DNA of 64,000 bases from Nitratireductor aquibiodomus NL21 = JCM 21793 (lineage in GTDB: Bacteria; Pseudomonadota; Alphaproteobacteria; Rhizobiales; Rhizobiaceae), in the NCBI RefSeq assembly GCF_000615975.1, contig NZ_BAMP01000001.1, forward strand, positions 1 to 64,000, written 5' to 3'. Shown in pieces: positions 55,630 through 64,000 of this stretch. A program made the translations under genes and the position numbers. The first letter of the stretch is position 1, and each line of letters begins with the position of its first letter. The notes beneath the pieces are model-generated. The model saw only the letters and a list, made by a program, of their open reading frames with translations, did not search any database and had not been told where the DNA came from.

Positions 55630-56697
55630 ATGGCGGAAGGTGCCGACAAGGAAAGCAAGACAGAAGAGGCCACGGAAAAGAAGATCCGTGACTCTATCGA
55701 CAAGGGTCAGCTGCCTTTTTCCAAGGAGGCACCGGTTTTTGCATCCTTTCTTGCCATTCTGACATTCACAATCTTCTTCGCGCAGGACAGCGCGGTGCGG
55801 CTTGGCAGCTTCCTTTCCATCTTTCTTGAGCGGGCGGATGGCTGGTCGCTTGAAACACGCTCCGATGCGATGGCGATCTACCAGCTCGTTTTCATGGAGA
55901 TCGCAAAGGTTGTCGGTATCGTCATGCTTCTGCTCGTGACGGCTGGCGTTGCCGCATCCGTCTTGCAGAACACGCCGCGCTTTGTGCTCGACCGAATCAA
56001 CCGAAACTTTCACGAATCTCGCTGAAAGAAGGCTGGAGCCGGATTTTTGGGGCCAAAGGTTTCGTCGAATTTGCAAAATCAGTAGGAAAGATCATCGTTG
56101 CAGGTGGTTTTCTGGTTCTGGCGATGCGTGAGGCCGAGACCCGCCTCCTTGCGGGTATGATCACCAACTGTCGAGTTCACGTCCGTCATCCGCGACATCG
56201 CGGTTCAAAGTCTTGTGGTCGTGACCCTGGTGGTCGCGGTTATCGCAGTCGCGGATCTTTTCTGGTCGCGTCACCAGTGGCGGGTGGACCTGCGCATGAC
56301 GAGGCAGGAGGTGAAGGACGAGCACAAGCAGACCGAAGGTGACCCGATCGTCAAGGCGCGGCTGCGATCGCTTGCGCGCGACCGCGCCCGTCAGCGCATG
56401 ATGTCGGCTGTGCCTCAGGCGACGCTCGTGATCGCCAATCCGACCCATTTCGCCATCGCGCTTCGCTATCGGCGGGATGAAGATGCAGCGCCGGTTGTCG
56501 TGGCAAAGGGGCAGGATCTCATTGCGCTCAGGATCAGGGAGATCGCCACGGAGCACAACATTCCCGTCTTCGAGGAACCGGTGCTCGCGCGCTCCATGTA
56601 CAAACAAGTTTCGGTTGATAATTTGATTCCGTCACAGTTCTACAAGGCCGTGGCGGAGCTGATCCGCCGCATCTACAGAACCGGTGAAAGACCGTAG
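55630..56697 (+). pseudogene. flhB: Export switch protein FlhB, two frameshifts
   Basis: Specificity switch of the export gate. The first frame runs to VLDRI. A second frame gives PKLSRISLKEGWSRIFGAKGFVEF through GMITN. The third begins [12 protein letters not shown] and carries the autocleavage motif NPTH in [14 protein letters not shown]. Breaks fit CCC read as CC at 56001 and CCC read as C at 56168, so the frame is recovered overall. Corrected length is 356 residues, the FlhB norm. Confidence 0.9.
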
Positions 56698-56713
56698 TCA
56701 GCAGGGATACACT

Positions 56714-57154
56714 ATGGACAAGCAGCCGCATTCGCCTGCTCGAGAAATTATCGTTGCCAACGCCATTCGCGCGGTGGCCAACGAGTTGCGTCTTATCGAC
56801 GTGGCCGACTACATCGCTTTCATTCGGCTGGAGAGCCTGGCGAGCGTCGCGGATATCGTGGAGTCGGCTGCGGAACTGTATTTCATGCCGGGCACATTGC
56901 GGCTTGGCCATGGCTGCGACGCGCATGTGACATGGGGGGGAAGCCCTCGCATATCGCTTGACCTTGAGCTTCGCCCGCAGGGGGCTACGGTTTATTTCAC
57001 GCTGGAGCTGAGTGCCGACAATGCCGGCGTGGAAGTCAATTATGTGGCCTTCGATAACCCCTCGGACGACCCGGAAGCGAACTCGCGCTATCTCGCCGAG
57101 ACCCTGCAGGCTTCGCGCATCGTGCGCACGGAAAGACCCTTGATCAACGGATAG
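56714..57154 (+). CDS. Conserved orf after flhB, function unknown
   Basis: A 146-residue soluble alpha-beta protein with no signal or membrane helix. It includes AIRAVANELRLIDVADYIAFIRLES, then SAAELYFMPGTLRLGHG and SLDLELRPQGATVYFTLELSAD. ATG at 56714, after AGGGA; the in-frame start at 56684 overlaps flhB. A small orf at this place, between flhB and visNR, occurs in rhizobial clusters. I do not recognise a fold. Confidence 0.7.
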   Translation: MDKQPHSPAREIIVANAIRAVANELRLIDVADYIAFIRLESLASVADIVESAAELYFMPGTLRLGHGCDAHVTWGGSPRISLDLELRPQGATVYFTLELSADNAGVEVNYVAFDNPSDDPEANSRYLAETLQASRIVRTERPLING

Positions 57155-57217
57155 CAGCGCCGCCCGTGGTCGGTTGCCGCCTCGTGTCCCTTGAAGTGAT
57201 ACTGACAGGTCCCGAAC

Positions 57218-57871
57218 CTAATCGATGAGGCCTTTGCGTAGCGCCTTGGCAACCGCGTGGACGCGATTGACCGCGTTCAGTTTCTGGGTGGTGTTTGCCA
57301 GATATTGATTGGCGGTGTGCACCGAAAGCCCCAGCCGCTTTGCAATTTCATCGCTGGTCAGGCCGTTCGCGGTGAGTTTCAGGCACTGGAGTTCACGCCT
57401 CGATATGGCCGGGCCGCTGGTTCCGCCGGGAAGCGGATCGTGCTCCAGAAACCGGGTGAAAAGGGCGTGACACCGGCTATGGAGATCGAGCAATGCATCG
57501 CGCTCCAGGCAGATTTCTCCGCCGAGAAAGAAGATGGCGCCATGATGTCGCTGGTCCGTCGCAAGCGGCAGTACCAGGCCACTTTCCTCCTCAAGCGGTG
57601 GAATCTCCTCCCAATGCACTCCAAAAGTCTCTTCCGGCATGGCGATGCCCCAGAGAAGCGGATGGAACGTTTCGGACAGCTTGTCCACGAAGCGCTTGCT
57701 TAATCGGCCGGCGAGTTCGAGGGCTTCAGTGTGGTTCTGCGTGCCCGTCTGCTCCAGACAGGGGGTCAGCCTTGGTTTCCCAAGACCATTGACCAGATAT
57801 AGATGAGATCGGGCGGCGCTGACGCTTTCGGTGAGCTCCTGCAGCTCGACTGCCATGTCCGAAAGCGTCAT
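57218..57871 (-). CDS. visR: LuxR-type flagellar regulator VisR
   Basis: A 217-residue DNA-binding regulator. The N-terminal ligand-type region is followed by a LuxR helix-turn-helix: LTANGLTSDEIAKRLGLSVHTANQYLANTTQKLNAVNRV. VisR works as a heterodimer with VisN at the top of the rhizobial flagellar cascade, turning on rem/ftcR. 12 bases after visN. Confidence 0.9.
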   Translation of the reverse strand: MTLSDMAVELQELTESVSAARSHLYLVNGLGKPRLTPCLEQTGTQNHTEALELAGRLSKRFVDKLSETFHPLLWGIAMPEETFGVHWEEIPPLEEESGLVLPLATDQRHHGAIFFLGGEICLERDALLDLHSRCHALFTRFLEHDPLPGGTSGPAISRRELQCLKLTANGLTSDEIAKRLGLSVHTANQYLANTTQKLNAVNRVHAVAKALRKGLID

Positions 57872-57883
57872 CGATCCACCGCT

Positions 57884-58576
57884 TTATATAAGGCCGTTGC
57901 GAATGGCCGTCGCAATTGCCATCGCGCGATTTTTGGCTGCCAGCTTGTGGATCGCGTGGGCGACGTAACTGTTCACAGTGTTCGATGACACGTTGATGAT
58001 GAGTGAGACCTCATCGGCGGTTTTTCCTTCGGAAACCCAGTAAAGACATTCGCGTTCGCGCTCGGAAAGCGGCTCGCCGATCGGATTTGTTCTTGCCTTG
58101 TAACCGGAAAGCAGGTGGCACAGCCCCATCTGCAGGCGCTGGAGTTCTGTTGTGTCGAGTGCATCGGCCTCATCTGCCGAAATCAGGGCGACGTAGCGCT
58201 TCTTTCCCGAGGGGAGCTTGAGGAGGAACACTTCCTGTTGTTGGTGAAGCGAAAGGTGTGCAACCTCGTCACAGGCGACGAGTGCCGCAAGCGCAAGCGG
58301 GTGCCAGCCGCGCGGAGCTGCACCGGGAAATGTGGAAATGGGACTTTCGACAAGGCGCGTGATGGCATTGAGGCCCACATCCTCGATGGTGTCGAAACTC
58401 CAGTTGGAGACCAGGATGCTTGCCATTCCTGTGGCGCTGTCAGGCGCAGCCTCAGCGATCAGGTAGGAAATGTTTTTGCCGGAACGGCAATAACCGCGCG
58501 CGAGGCTGGAGACGTCGCGCCGCGATGCGGCTTTGTACTGCCGGGCACTGCGTTTCTCTTTCGTCTCAGTCGCCAT
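57884..58576 (-). CDS. visN: LuxR-type flagellar regulator VisN
   Basis: A 230-residue regulator with C-terminal LuxR helix-turn-helix LSERERECLYWVSEGKTADEVSLIINVSSNTVNSYVAHAI. Paired with visR in one operon, the standard arrangement in Sinorhizobium. ATG at 58576. Upstream 246 bases carry no gene and probably its promoter. Confidence 0.9.
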   Translation of the reverse strand: MATETKEKRSARQYKAASRRDVSSLARGYCRSGKNISYLIAEAAPDSATGMASILVSNWSFDTIEDVGLNAITRLVESPISTFPGAAPRGWHPLALAALVACDEVAHLSLHQQQEVFLLKLPSGKKRYVALISADEADALDTTELQRLQMGLCHLLSGYKARTNPIGEPLSERERECLYWVSEGKTADEVSLIINVSSNTVNSYVAHAIHKLAAKNRAMAIATAIRNGLI

Positions 58577-58822
58577 TCGGTCTCACCGCAGATCCGCACC
58601 GCCGGATGGCCGGTGCTTTAGGGTTCGCGGATACGCAATACGAGGCCCGCTATTTGCCCGCTCCAAGTGAGATGATGGTGAAAAGGTCGAAACCGGTCAC
58701 TTCAAAACGGGCAGCACAAGAGAGCAGATCCAGTGTGGATTTTTGGCTGCCCCCAGTCACCCGCTTATGGTTAGGTAAGCTTTCGATTCGGGTCAAGAAA
58801 TCCTCAAATCGGTTAAAATGTG

Positions 58823-59911
58823 TCAGATATGGAGGAGCGAGCGGCCCTCTTCGGTGAAAAGATGCATCTTTTCCGGGGCCGCGGCGATGCGCAGCCGGTC
58901 GCCCTTGGCGTATTTCTGGACACCGGCCACCTTCACCACCACCGCGTCATCCACATCTTTCACATTCATGTAAACATTTGTCACTTCTCCAAGGCGTTCG
59001 ACGAAGTGCACGTCGCCCTCGAAGAGGAAGTCGTCCCCCTCCGCGATCCGCATATCTTCCGGGCGCACACCGAAATGGACCGGCGCTCCGGAGAGCGTTT
59101 CAGGCGAGGGGATTGGCACCACGGTTTCGCGCCCGGCAAGGCTGACAACCGTCTCACCGCCCGTCTTCGCGATTCGGGCGGGCTGGATGTTCATGGCGGG
59201 CGAGCCGATAAAGCGGGCGACGAACAGGTTGGCCGGCTTTTCGTAGAGCTCGATCGGGCCTCCCACCTGTTCGATGCGGCCTGCCGACAGAACCACGATG
59301 CGGTCGGCAAGCGTCATGGCCTCCACCTGGTCATGCGTGACATAGATCATGGTGGTTTCAGGCATGGAACTTTTCAGCTTGGCGATCTCGATGCGCGTGG
59401 CGACACGCAGCGCTGCATCCAGATTGGAGAGTGGCTCGTCGAACAGGAACACTTTCGGATTGCGGACGATGGCGCGCCCGATGGCGACCCGCTGGCGCTG
59501 ACCGCCTGACAGCGCCTTTGGCAGCCGGTCAAGATAGGGTGTCAACTGGAGAATGTCGGCGGCCGTCTGCACGCGTTTGTCGATTTCCTCCTTCGGCGCT
59601 TTGGCAATCTTCATGCCGAAGGCCATGTTGTCGTAGACTGTCATATGCGGATATAGCGCGTAGGACTGAAACACCATGGCGATACCGCGCTGTGAGGGCG
59701 GTATGTCGTTGACGCGCTGGCCGCCTATGAACATGTCACCGCCGGTGATGTTTTCCAGCCCGGCGATCATCCGCAGCAGGGTGGACTTGCCACAGCCCGA
59801 CGGACCGACGAAGACGACGAACTCCCCATCCTCGATCTTCAGGTCGATGCCGTGAATGACACGGGTTGCGCCGTAGCTCTTGTGGATGTCTTTCAGGTCG
59901 AGCGCCGTCAT
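58823..59911 (-). CDS. aglK: ABC transporter ATPase, alpha-glucoside type (AglK/MalK)
   Basis: Sugar-type ABC ATPase of 362 residues. Walker A GPSGCGKSTLL, signature LSGGQRQRVAIGR, Walker B VFLFDEPLSNLDAALR, switch His in THDQVEAM, then a C-terminal TOBE domain (HFGVRPEDMRI). Last gene of the agl operon; overlaps aglA by four bases. Energises uptake of alpha-glucosides. Confidence 0.95.
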   Translation of the reverse strand: MTALDLKDIHKSYGATRVIHGIDLKIEDGEFVVFVGPSGCGKSTLLRMIAGLENITGGDMFIGGQRVNDIPPSQRGIAMVFQSYALYPHMTVYDNMAFGMKIAKAPKEEIDKRVQTAADILQLTPYLDRLPKALSGGQRQRVAIGRAIVRNPKVFLFDEPLSNLDAALRVATRIEIAKLKSSMPETTMIYVTHDQVEAMTLADRIVVLSAGRIEQVGGPIELYEKPANLFVARFIGSPAMNIQPARIAKTGGETVVSLAGRETVVPIPSPETLSGAPVHFGVRPEDMRIAEGDDFLFEGDVHFVERLGEVTNVYMNVKDVDDAVVVKVAGVQKYAKGDRLRIAAAPEKMHLFTEEGRSLLHI

Positions 59912-61596
59912 TGTCCCACTCCCCTGCTGCCGAACCAGTATCCATAGGCCGGCAGCTTCAATATGCCGTTTTCCGCGGCTCCGCTGCTTTCCGCGCCCTG
60001 CATGGTCGCGTATGCTCCAGCATCGAACGCGAGCTCAACCGGATGACCGGCCATGTTGATGGCCACCAGTATCGAATGCGCAGCCATCGAGCGTTCGAAA
60101 ACGATAACGTCCTCGCCGGCATCGCGAAACGCAATATCGCCCTTGGCGAAGACCGGGTGGCGGGCGCGGAAGGCAAGCGCCCGGCGATAATGAGCGAGGA
60201 GAGAGTTCGGCCCGTCCTGTGCCGAGACCGCCAGATGGAGATGTTCCGGCGGGACTGGCAGCCAGGGCTTTGCCGCCGAAAAGCCTGCATTGACCTGTGT
60301 TTCCGACCAGACCATTGGCGTACGGCAGCCGTCACGCCCCTTGAAGGTCGGCCAGAACTGGATGCCGTAGGGATCCTGTAGATCCCTGAAGTCGAGCACC
60401 GCTTCCGTGAGACCGAGCTCTTCTCCCTGATAGAAGCAGACCGAGCCGCGCAGCGACAGAAGCAGTGTTGTCGTCATCTTCAGGAAAGCTTCGCGGTCGT
60501 GTACCTGGTCGGCCCAGCGCGAGGCGTGGCGAACCACGTCATGATTGGAAAAACTCCAGCACGACCAACCATCCGGAGCCTTTTCTTCAAAGGCCTCAAG
60601 GACGTCCCGAACGCGTTTCGGTGTGAGAGGCTTCTGCGAGAGGAAATCGAAGGAATAGCACATATGCACCTTGTCGCCGCCGCTCGTATATTCGGCGACG
60701 ATATCGAGGCCACGCTGCGCGTCACCCACTTCGCCGACGGCCGTGGTGCCGGGGAATTCATCGAGCAGGGCGCGGAAGCGCTTCAGAAACTCCAGGTTTT
60801 CCGGCTGGTTCTTGTCGTAGAGATGTTCCTGGTAATTGTAGGGATTGACCGCCGGTGCGATTGAGGCGTTGCGCTCGTCCTGATTAAGCGGCGGATTGTC
60901 TTCCAGACCGGCCGAATGAACATAGAAATTGATCGTATCGAGCCGGAAACCGTCGGCACCGCGCTCGAGCCAGAAGCGCACCGCGTCGAGCAGCGCATCC
61001 TGCACGTCCGGATTGTGAAAGTTGAGGTCGGGCTGGCTGGCCAGGAAATTGTGCAGATAGTACTGGCAGCGGCTCGTATCCCACTGCCAGGCCGAGCCGC
61101 CGAAGATCGACAGCCAGTTGTTGGGCGGGCTGCCATCTGGCTTCGGGTCGGCCCAGACATACCAGTCGGCGCGCGGATTCGTGCGGTTCTGCCGACTCTC
61201 GATGAACCACGGGTGCTGGTCGGATGAGTGGGAAATCACCTGGTCAATCATAACCTTGAGGCCGAGCCGGTGCGCTTCGGTGATCATGGCGTCGAAATCG
61301 GCCAGCGAGCCGAACATCGGGTCCACTTCTCTGTAGTCAGATACATCGTAGCCGAAGTCGAGCATGGGTGATTTGAAGAAGGGCGAAATCCAGATCGCGT
61401 CCACACCGAGCGAGGCGATGTAGGGGAGGCGCTGGGTGATCCCCTTCAGGTCTCCGATCCCGTCTCCGTTGGAATCCTGAAAGGAGCGCGGATAAATCTG
61501 GTAGATGACCGCGCCGCGCCACCAGTCGGTGTCTTCTGCATGGCGGCTGATGGCTCCAGGGGCATGTTCGAAGGGAACATCGTGCAGGACATTCAT
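59908..61596 (-). CDS. aglA: Alpha-glucosidase (GH13), AglA-like
   Basis: GH13 enzyme of 562 residues, cytoplasmic. Family regions are VIYQIYPRSFQDSNGDGIGDL, DQVISHSSDQHPWF, DGFRLDTINFY with the nucleophile Asp, AVGEVGD with the acid Glu, and FSNHDVVR with the third Asp. Hydrolyses imported sucrose, maltose or trehalose-type glucosides. Followed by aglK, preceded by aglG with a nine-base gap. Confidence 0.93.
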   Translation of the reverse strand: MNVLHDVPFEHAPGAISRHAEDTDWWRGAVIYQIYPRSFQDSNGDGIGDLKGITQRLPYIASLGVDAIWISPFFKSPMLDFGYDVSDYREVDPMFGSLADFDAMITEAHRLGLKVMIDQVISHSSDQHPWFIESRQNRTNPRADWYVWADPKPDGSPPNNWLSIFGGSAWQWDTSRCQYYLHNFLASQPDLNFHNPDVQDALLDAVRFWLERGADGFRLDTINFYVHSAGLEDNPPLNQDERNASIAPAVNPYNYQEHLYDKNQPENLEFLKRFRALLDEFPGTTAVGEVGDAQRGLDIVAEYTSGGDKVHMCYSFDFLSQKPLTPKRVRDVLEAFEEKAPDGWSCWSFSNHDVVRHASRWADQVHDREAFLKMTTTLLLSLRGSVCFYQGEELGLTEAVLDFRDLQDPYGIQFWPTFKGRDGCRTPMVWSETQVNAGFSAAKPWLPVPPEHLHLAVSAQDGPNSLLAHYRRALAFRARHPVFAKGDIAFRDAGEDVIVFERSMAAHSILVAINMAGHPVELAFDAGAYATMQGAESSGAAENGILKLPAYGYWFGSRGVGQ

Positions 61597-61604
61597 GGGA
61601 GCGG

Positions 61605-62741
61605 TCAGCCTCCTTTGACGGACCCGGCCAGAAGGCCGCGGACCAGGTAACGTTGCATTGCGAAGAAAACGAGAATGGGTACCACGATGGCCACGAAGGC
61701 CGAGGCGGTGAGGATTTCCCAGTTGCCACCGCGCGAGCCGAGCAGTTCGCGCAGGCGACCTGTGAGCACAAGCTGTTCCTCATTGTTGCCAAGGAAAACC
61801 GTGGCAACGAGCAGGTCGTTCCACACCCAGAGAAACTGGAAGATGGCGAAGGAGGCGAGTGCGGGGAAGGACAGGGGCAGGATGATCTTGCGAAAGATTT
61901 CGAAATCCGAGGCGCCATCGACGCGCGCGCTCTCGATGATTTCGCGCGGCAGGCCGGCCATGTAGTTGCGCAGGAGATAGATGGCGAGCGGCAGGCCGAA
62001 GCCGGTATGCGCGAGCCAGATGCCGATGAATGACTTGCCGATGCCGACCGTGTTGTAGAGGCGCAGGAGCGGGATGAGCGACATCTGAAGCGGCACGACA
62101 AGCAGGCCGACAATCGCGGCAAGCAGAAGCGCGCGGCCGGGGAATTCCATCCAGGCCAGGGCATATGCCGCATAGGCGGCTATCAGAATCGGGATGACGG
62201 TGGCTGGAATGGTCACGGTCATGGTGTTGATGAAGCTCTTGCCGAGTCCTTCGGAGAACAGGACGTTCTCGTAATTTGCGGTGGTGAATTTCGGTGGCTC
62301 GACGGAGCTTACGAAAATACGCTGGCCGCGGCCGGGTTCGGGCTCTCCGGCATAGGCAATCGTGTAGTCGCCATTGGCCTCGACGGTGAGTGTGGCGTCA
62401 CCGCGCAGCTCGGCTTCCTCGCCGACTGCGAAGGCCGACGGGTCGCGTGAAGAAATGCCAAAGCCAGTGACCTCTCCGCTGCCGCCCTCGAACACATTGC
62501 CGGTCAGCACATAGCGGCCGCCTTCCAGCGTGGCATTCTCCGGCGGTGCCGCGCGTGCGACCAGGTTGCGCTCGGATGAGGTCAGTGCCGTCCACCAGCC
62601 GCTGACGGCGAGTTGATCCTTGTCGCGCAGCGAAGAGACGAGAATGCCGAAGGTCGGCAGTGTCCAAAGGGCCACAAGCAGAATGACGGAAATGTTGACG
62701 ACCCATGCAAGCGCGGGCCGGGAACCGACGGGCGTGCTCAT
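61605..62741 (-). CDS. aglG: ABC transporter permease AglG
   Basis: MalG-type permease of 378 residues. A normal MalG has about 280. The extra is a long, glycine-rich, beta-type periplasmic segment at about residues 45-165 between the first and second helices. EAA-type loop: ESARVDGASDFEIFRKIILPLSFPALA. Start ATG at 62741, overlapping aglF by four bases; the longer frame to 63164 is a shadow. Confidence 0.92.
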   Translation of the reverse strand: MSTPVGSRPALAWVVNISVILLVALWTLPTFGILVSSLRDKDQLAVSGWWTALTSSERNLVARAAPPENATLEGGRYVLTGNVFEGGSGEVTGFGISSRDPSAFAVGEEAELRGDATLTVEANGDYTIAYAGEPEPGRGQRIFVSSVEPPKFTTANYENVLFSEGLGKSFINTMTVTIPATVIPILIAAYAAYALAWMEFPGRALLLAAIVGLLVVPLQMSLIPLLRLYNTVGIGKSFIGIWLAHTGFGLPLAIYLLRNYMAGLPREIIESARVDGASDFEIFRKIILPLSFPALASFAIFQFLWVWNDLLVATVFLGNNEEQLVLTGRLRELLGSRGGNWEILTASAFVAIVVPILVFFAMQRYLVRGLLAGSVKGG

Positions 62742-63892
62742 TTCATGTCCTTCCGTGCTTCGCGGATGTTCCACACCATGATGGGGGTGACCATGGCCAT
62801 GATGACCAGCGCGATGGTGGATGCGCGGCCGAAGTCCAACCCGCGGAACATCCAGTCGAACATGTAGTTGGCGAGCACCTGGCTGCCCCACTGGCCGTTG
62901 GTCATGGCCAGCACGATGTCGAACACCTTGAGAACCAGAATGGTGATCGTGGTCCAGACAACGGCGATGGTGCCCCAGATTTGCGGTACCTTGATCTTGT
63001 AGAAGATCTGAAAGGGAGAAGCGCCGTCGATGATGGCGGCTTCGATTGTTTCCTCCGGAATGCCGCGGAGGGCGGCGGAAAGAATGACCATGGCAAAACC
63101 GGTCTGGATCCAGATCAGGATGACCATCAGGAAGAAATTGTTCCAGAAGGGGATGGTGATCCACGCCTGCGGCTCTGCCCCGAAGAAAGTAACGATGGCG
63201 TTGAGGATGCCGATCTGATCGGAGCCTTCGGCGCGGTAATCATAGATGAACTTCCAGATCACGCTCGCGCCGACGAACGAGATCGCCATGGGCATGAAGA
63301 TGAGGCTTTTGGCAACATTGCCCCAGCCGATGCGGTCGGTCAGGGCTGCTGCGATGAGGCCGAAGAAGGTGGCGGCGGCGGGCACGACGATGAGCCAGAG
63401 AATGTTGTTGCGCATGCTCTCGCGGAAGGCCGCATCCTTGGCGAGCCAGGCGTAATTGGCCCCGCCGACCCAGGTCTCGCCGCTCGGTCCGTGGAAGGAC
63501 AGGACGATCGAATTGATAACCGGATAGACCAGATAGATGCCGAGAATGACAACCGCGGGCCCAAGGAACAGCCACGGCCGGATGCCGTTGGCCGCGTTGA
63601 TGTTTTCGGCCACCCGGCTGCCGCGGGGCGGGTAGATTACGTCGAGCAGCCGGTTGGAACCCCAGAAATAGCCGAAACACGCCGCCACGCCGAGCACCAT
63701 GACCAGCATCGCCTGGACAAGCTTGATATCGGGGAGGACCGTGTTGAGCGCGGCAAAGACGGCGACGGCACACAGCACCGCGAAGACGATGCCAGCCACC
63801 ATGATGACGAGCGCAATCGCCAGATTCAGAAGGAAACCACCGGGGCCGGGAGAGCCGGCGGGCGAGGCTGTTTCGGTCGAGGAAATTGCCAT
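62738..63892 (-). CDS. aglF: ABC transporter permease AglF
   Basis: MalF-type permease of 384 residues with about two extra N-terminal helices before the conserved six. The EAA-type loop is EAAIIDGASPFQIFYKIKVPQIWG. Partner of AglG; first permease after aglE in the operon. Preceded by an 84-base gap with a hairpin. Confidence 0.93.
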   Translation of the reverse strand: MAISSTETASPAGSPGPGGFLLNLAIALVIMVAGIVFAVLCAVAVFAALNTVLPDIKLVQAMLVMVLGVAACFGYFWGSNRLLDVIYPPRGSRVAENINAANGIRPWLFLGPAVVILGIYLVYPVINSIVLSFHGPSGETWVGGANYAWLAKDAAFRESMRNNILWLIVVPAAATFFGLIAAALTDRIGWGNVAKSLIFMPMAISFVGASVIWKFIYDYRAEGSDQIGILNAIVTFFGAEPQAWITIPFWNNFFLMVILIWIQTGFAMVILSAALRGIPEETIEAAIIDGASPFQIFYKIKVPQIWGTIAVVWTTITILVLKVFDIVLAMTNGQWGSQVLANYMFDWMFRGLDFGRASTIALVIMAMVTPIMVWNIREARKDMK

Positions 63893-63931
63893 GACTGCCT
63901 CCTGGGGCGCATGCGCAGAAGTTGGCCGTTT

Positions 63932-63958
63932 CCCGCCGTCTACGGTTCGGGCGGCGGG
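63932..63958 (-). repeat. Hairpin in aglE-aglF gap
   Basis: CCCGCCG / CGGCGGG 7-bp stem with a 13-base loop, between the aglE stop and aglF start. Without a T tract; may stabilise aglE mRNA or reduce read-through, as often found after binding-protein genes. Confidence 0.45.
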
Positions 63959-63976
63959 CTCGTCAGATGTTTGCGC

Positions 63977-64000
63977 CTATTTGATGGCGTCCCACTCCTT
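63977..64000 (-). CDS. aglE: Last codons of alpha-glucoside binding protein AglE, cut by window
   Basis: The minus strand at the right edge reads KEWDAIK followed by a TAG stop at 63977. The position, right upstream of aglF, and a short WDAIK-type end as in AglE proteins, suggest the periplasmic alpha-glucoside receptor. Only seven residues lie in the window. Confidence 0.5.
   Translation of the reverse strand, partial: KEWDAIK

Noticed and set aside
4583-56697. Programmed frameshifting as the cause of split genes
   Set aside because: No slippery heptamers or shared stimulatory element; affected families do not use frameshifting, and both frames would need opposite shifts in fliI and flhB.
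22083-58576. Decay of the flagellar cluster
   Set aside because: All catalytic and structural motifs are intact, the indels also hit non-flagellar genes, and they cluster in G/C runs.
62742-63164. N-terminal extension of aglG into aglF
   Set aside because: Overlaps most of aglF and is low-complexity His/Arg/Gly shadow; ATG at 62741 gives a normal permease start.
1-64000. tRNA, rRNA, CRISPR, prophage, insertion sequence or toxin-antitoxin system
   Set aside because: None seen: no cloverleaf-like sequence, regularly spaced repeats, transposase or integrase-like frame.

Overview
The window is high-GC alphaproteobacterial chromosome, most probably Hyphomicrobiales (Rhizobiales; Phyllobacteriaceae-like, exact genus not determined). 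This rests on family content: homospermidine synthase, an Omp10-type lipoprotein, VisN/VisR, an FtcR/Rem-type regulator, MotC, MotE, FlbT/FlaF and an Agl-type alpha-glucoside operon. I saw no tRNA, rRNA, CRISPR array, insertion sequence, prophage or attachment site.

Layout: (1) 1-9.5 kb, housekeeping and metabolic genes: a truncated M15/DUF882 peptidase, a sigma54-type response regulator, oligoendopeptidase F, aminodeoxychorismate synthase, a YCII protein, homospermidine synthase, an Omp10-like lipoprotein and a PaaK-like adenylating enzyme. (2) 9.5-13.1 kb, a three-gene TRAP transporter. (3) 13.3-20.9 kb, two GNAT acetyltransferases, a NicO-type metal exporter with its DUF1007 partner, a LysR regulator with an amidase, ornithine decarboxylase behind a long structured leader, and an SCP2 protein. 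(4) 21-22 kb, a MarR regulator with an AT-rich upstream region. (5) 22.1-58.6 kb, a nearly complete flagellar, motor and regulatory cluster: a long minus-strand block (22.1-52.1 kb), a plus-strand block motA-fliM-fliN-fliG-flhB-orf, then visR and visN on minus. (6) 58.8-64 kb, the aglK-aglA-aglG-aglF operon and the last codons of aglE, cut by the window edge.

How it fits together: ornithine decarboxylase makes putrescine, which homospermidine synthase uses to make homospermidine, although the two genes are 11 kb apart. The flagellar block encodes the export gate (FlhA, FlhB, FliP, FliQ, FliR, FliI, a FliH-like protein), the MS and C rings (FliF, FliG, FliM, FliN), rod, hook and L/P rings (FlgABCDEFGHI, FliE, FliK, FlgJ-like), junction proteins FlgK/FlgL, two flagellins, the rhizobial motor (MotA, MotB, MotC, MotE) and regulators (VisN, VisR, FtcR/Rem-like, FlaF, FlbT).

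Eight genes are interrupted by eleven small indels: pabB, the LysR gene, odc, fliK, the fliH-like gene, the orf between flgB and fliI, fliI and flhB. Nearly all are a missing base in a short G or C run, and correcting them restores normal family lengths. I read this mainly as homopolymer sequence error rather than gene decay. No clearly new biological system was found; the best leads are conserved flagellar orfs of unknown role and several palindromic sites.
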